A program made the position numbers and the translations under genes. A stretch of 5,008 nt of DNA from Pararhizobium_B sp051960215 (lineage in GTDB: Bacteria > Pseudomonadota > Alphaproteobacteria > Rhizobiales > Rhizobiaceae). The notes beneath the pieces are model-generated. The model worked only from the letters and a program-made list of their open reading frames with translations. It did no database searches and had not been told where the DNA came from. Shown one piece after another: positions 4,951-5,008 of this stretch (its first letter is position 1; each line of letters starts with the position of its first letter). Location of the stretch: the NCBI GenBank assembly GCA_051960215.1, contig JBQCEN010000251.1:1-5008 (forward strand). Reading direction: 5' to 3'.

Positions 4951-5008
4951 CTAGTGGGACGGATGCAGGGCGTCGTTGAGGTAGAGACAGGTCAGAACCG
5001 CAAAGACA
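4951..5008 (-). CDS. atpB: F0F1 ATP synthase subunit a, C-terminal end (cut by window edge)
   Basis: Only the last 18 codons and the TAG stop (4951-4953) are in the window. They translate to VFAVLTCLYLNDALHPSH, matching the typical end of alphaproteobacterial subunit a (a hydrophobic helix end, then YLNDALHP and a terminal His). The protein forms the proton half-channels facing the c ring. It stands immediately upstream of atpE, with a 70-bp gap, in the usual a - c - b' - b order. The rest of the gene lies beyond the right edge. The fragment is short, but its sequence and position agree. Confidence 0.9.
   Translation of the reverse strand, partial: VFAVLTCLYLNDALHPSH

Overview
The window is GC-rich, densely coding bacterial DNA. 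It most likely comes from an alphaproteobacterium of the order Hyphomicrobiales (rhizobia and relatives). The main evidence is an F0 ATP synthase cluster ordered a - c - b' - b, with two different b-type subunits and no F1 genes following it. A PA0069-type radical SAM gene next to rnhB, and a GTTC-N7-GTTC motif of the alphaproteobacterial LexA type, agree with this. I cannot name a genus.

Layout, left to right. Positions 1-207 hold no convincing gene, only several short palindromes, the last resembling a worn extragenic palindromic repeat. A small glycosyltransferase-2-like gene (minus strand, 208-714) and a PA0069-family radical SAM gene (plus strand, 843-2000) diverge from a 128-bp intergenic region. 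That region carries an AT-rich promoter-like segment overlapping a perfect LexA-type direct repeat. rnhB (RNase HII) follows the radical SAM gene on the plus strand. It converges on a minus-strand membrane methyltransferase gene of the isoprenylcysteine carboxyl methyltransferase/PEMT type, with only 20 bp between the stop codons and a stem-loop across the junction.

From 3451 to the right edge everything is the F0 operon on the minus strand: the end of atpB, then atpE, the b' gene and atpF, closed by a strong hairpin terminator. Together these genes encode the membrane part of the ATP synthase: subunit a and the c ring carry protons, and the b/b' pair forms the peripheral stalk. A perfect 10-bp stem-loop between atpE and the b' gene may help set the high c to b ratio.

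The most interesting point is the radical SAM gene. It belongs to the spore-photoproduct-lyase-like family (COG1533), has a LexA-type operator over its likely promoter, and ends in QLSLI, close to the beta-sliding-clamp-binding consensus QL[SD]LF. These independent hints all point to a DNA-damage role for a protein family whose reaction is, as far as I know, not established. Nothing else departs strongly from ordinary chromosomal housekeeping DNA.
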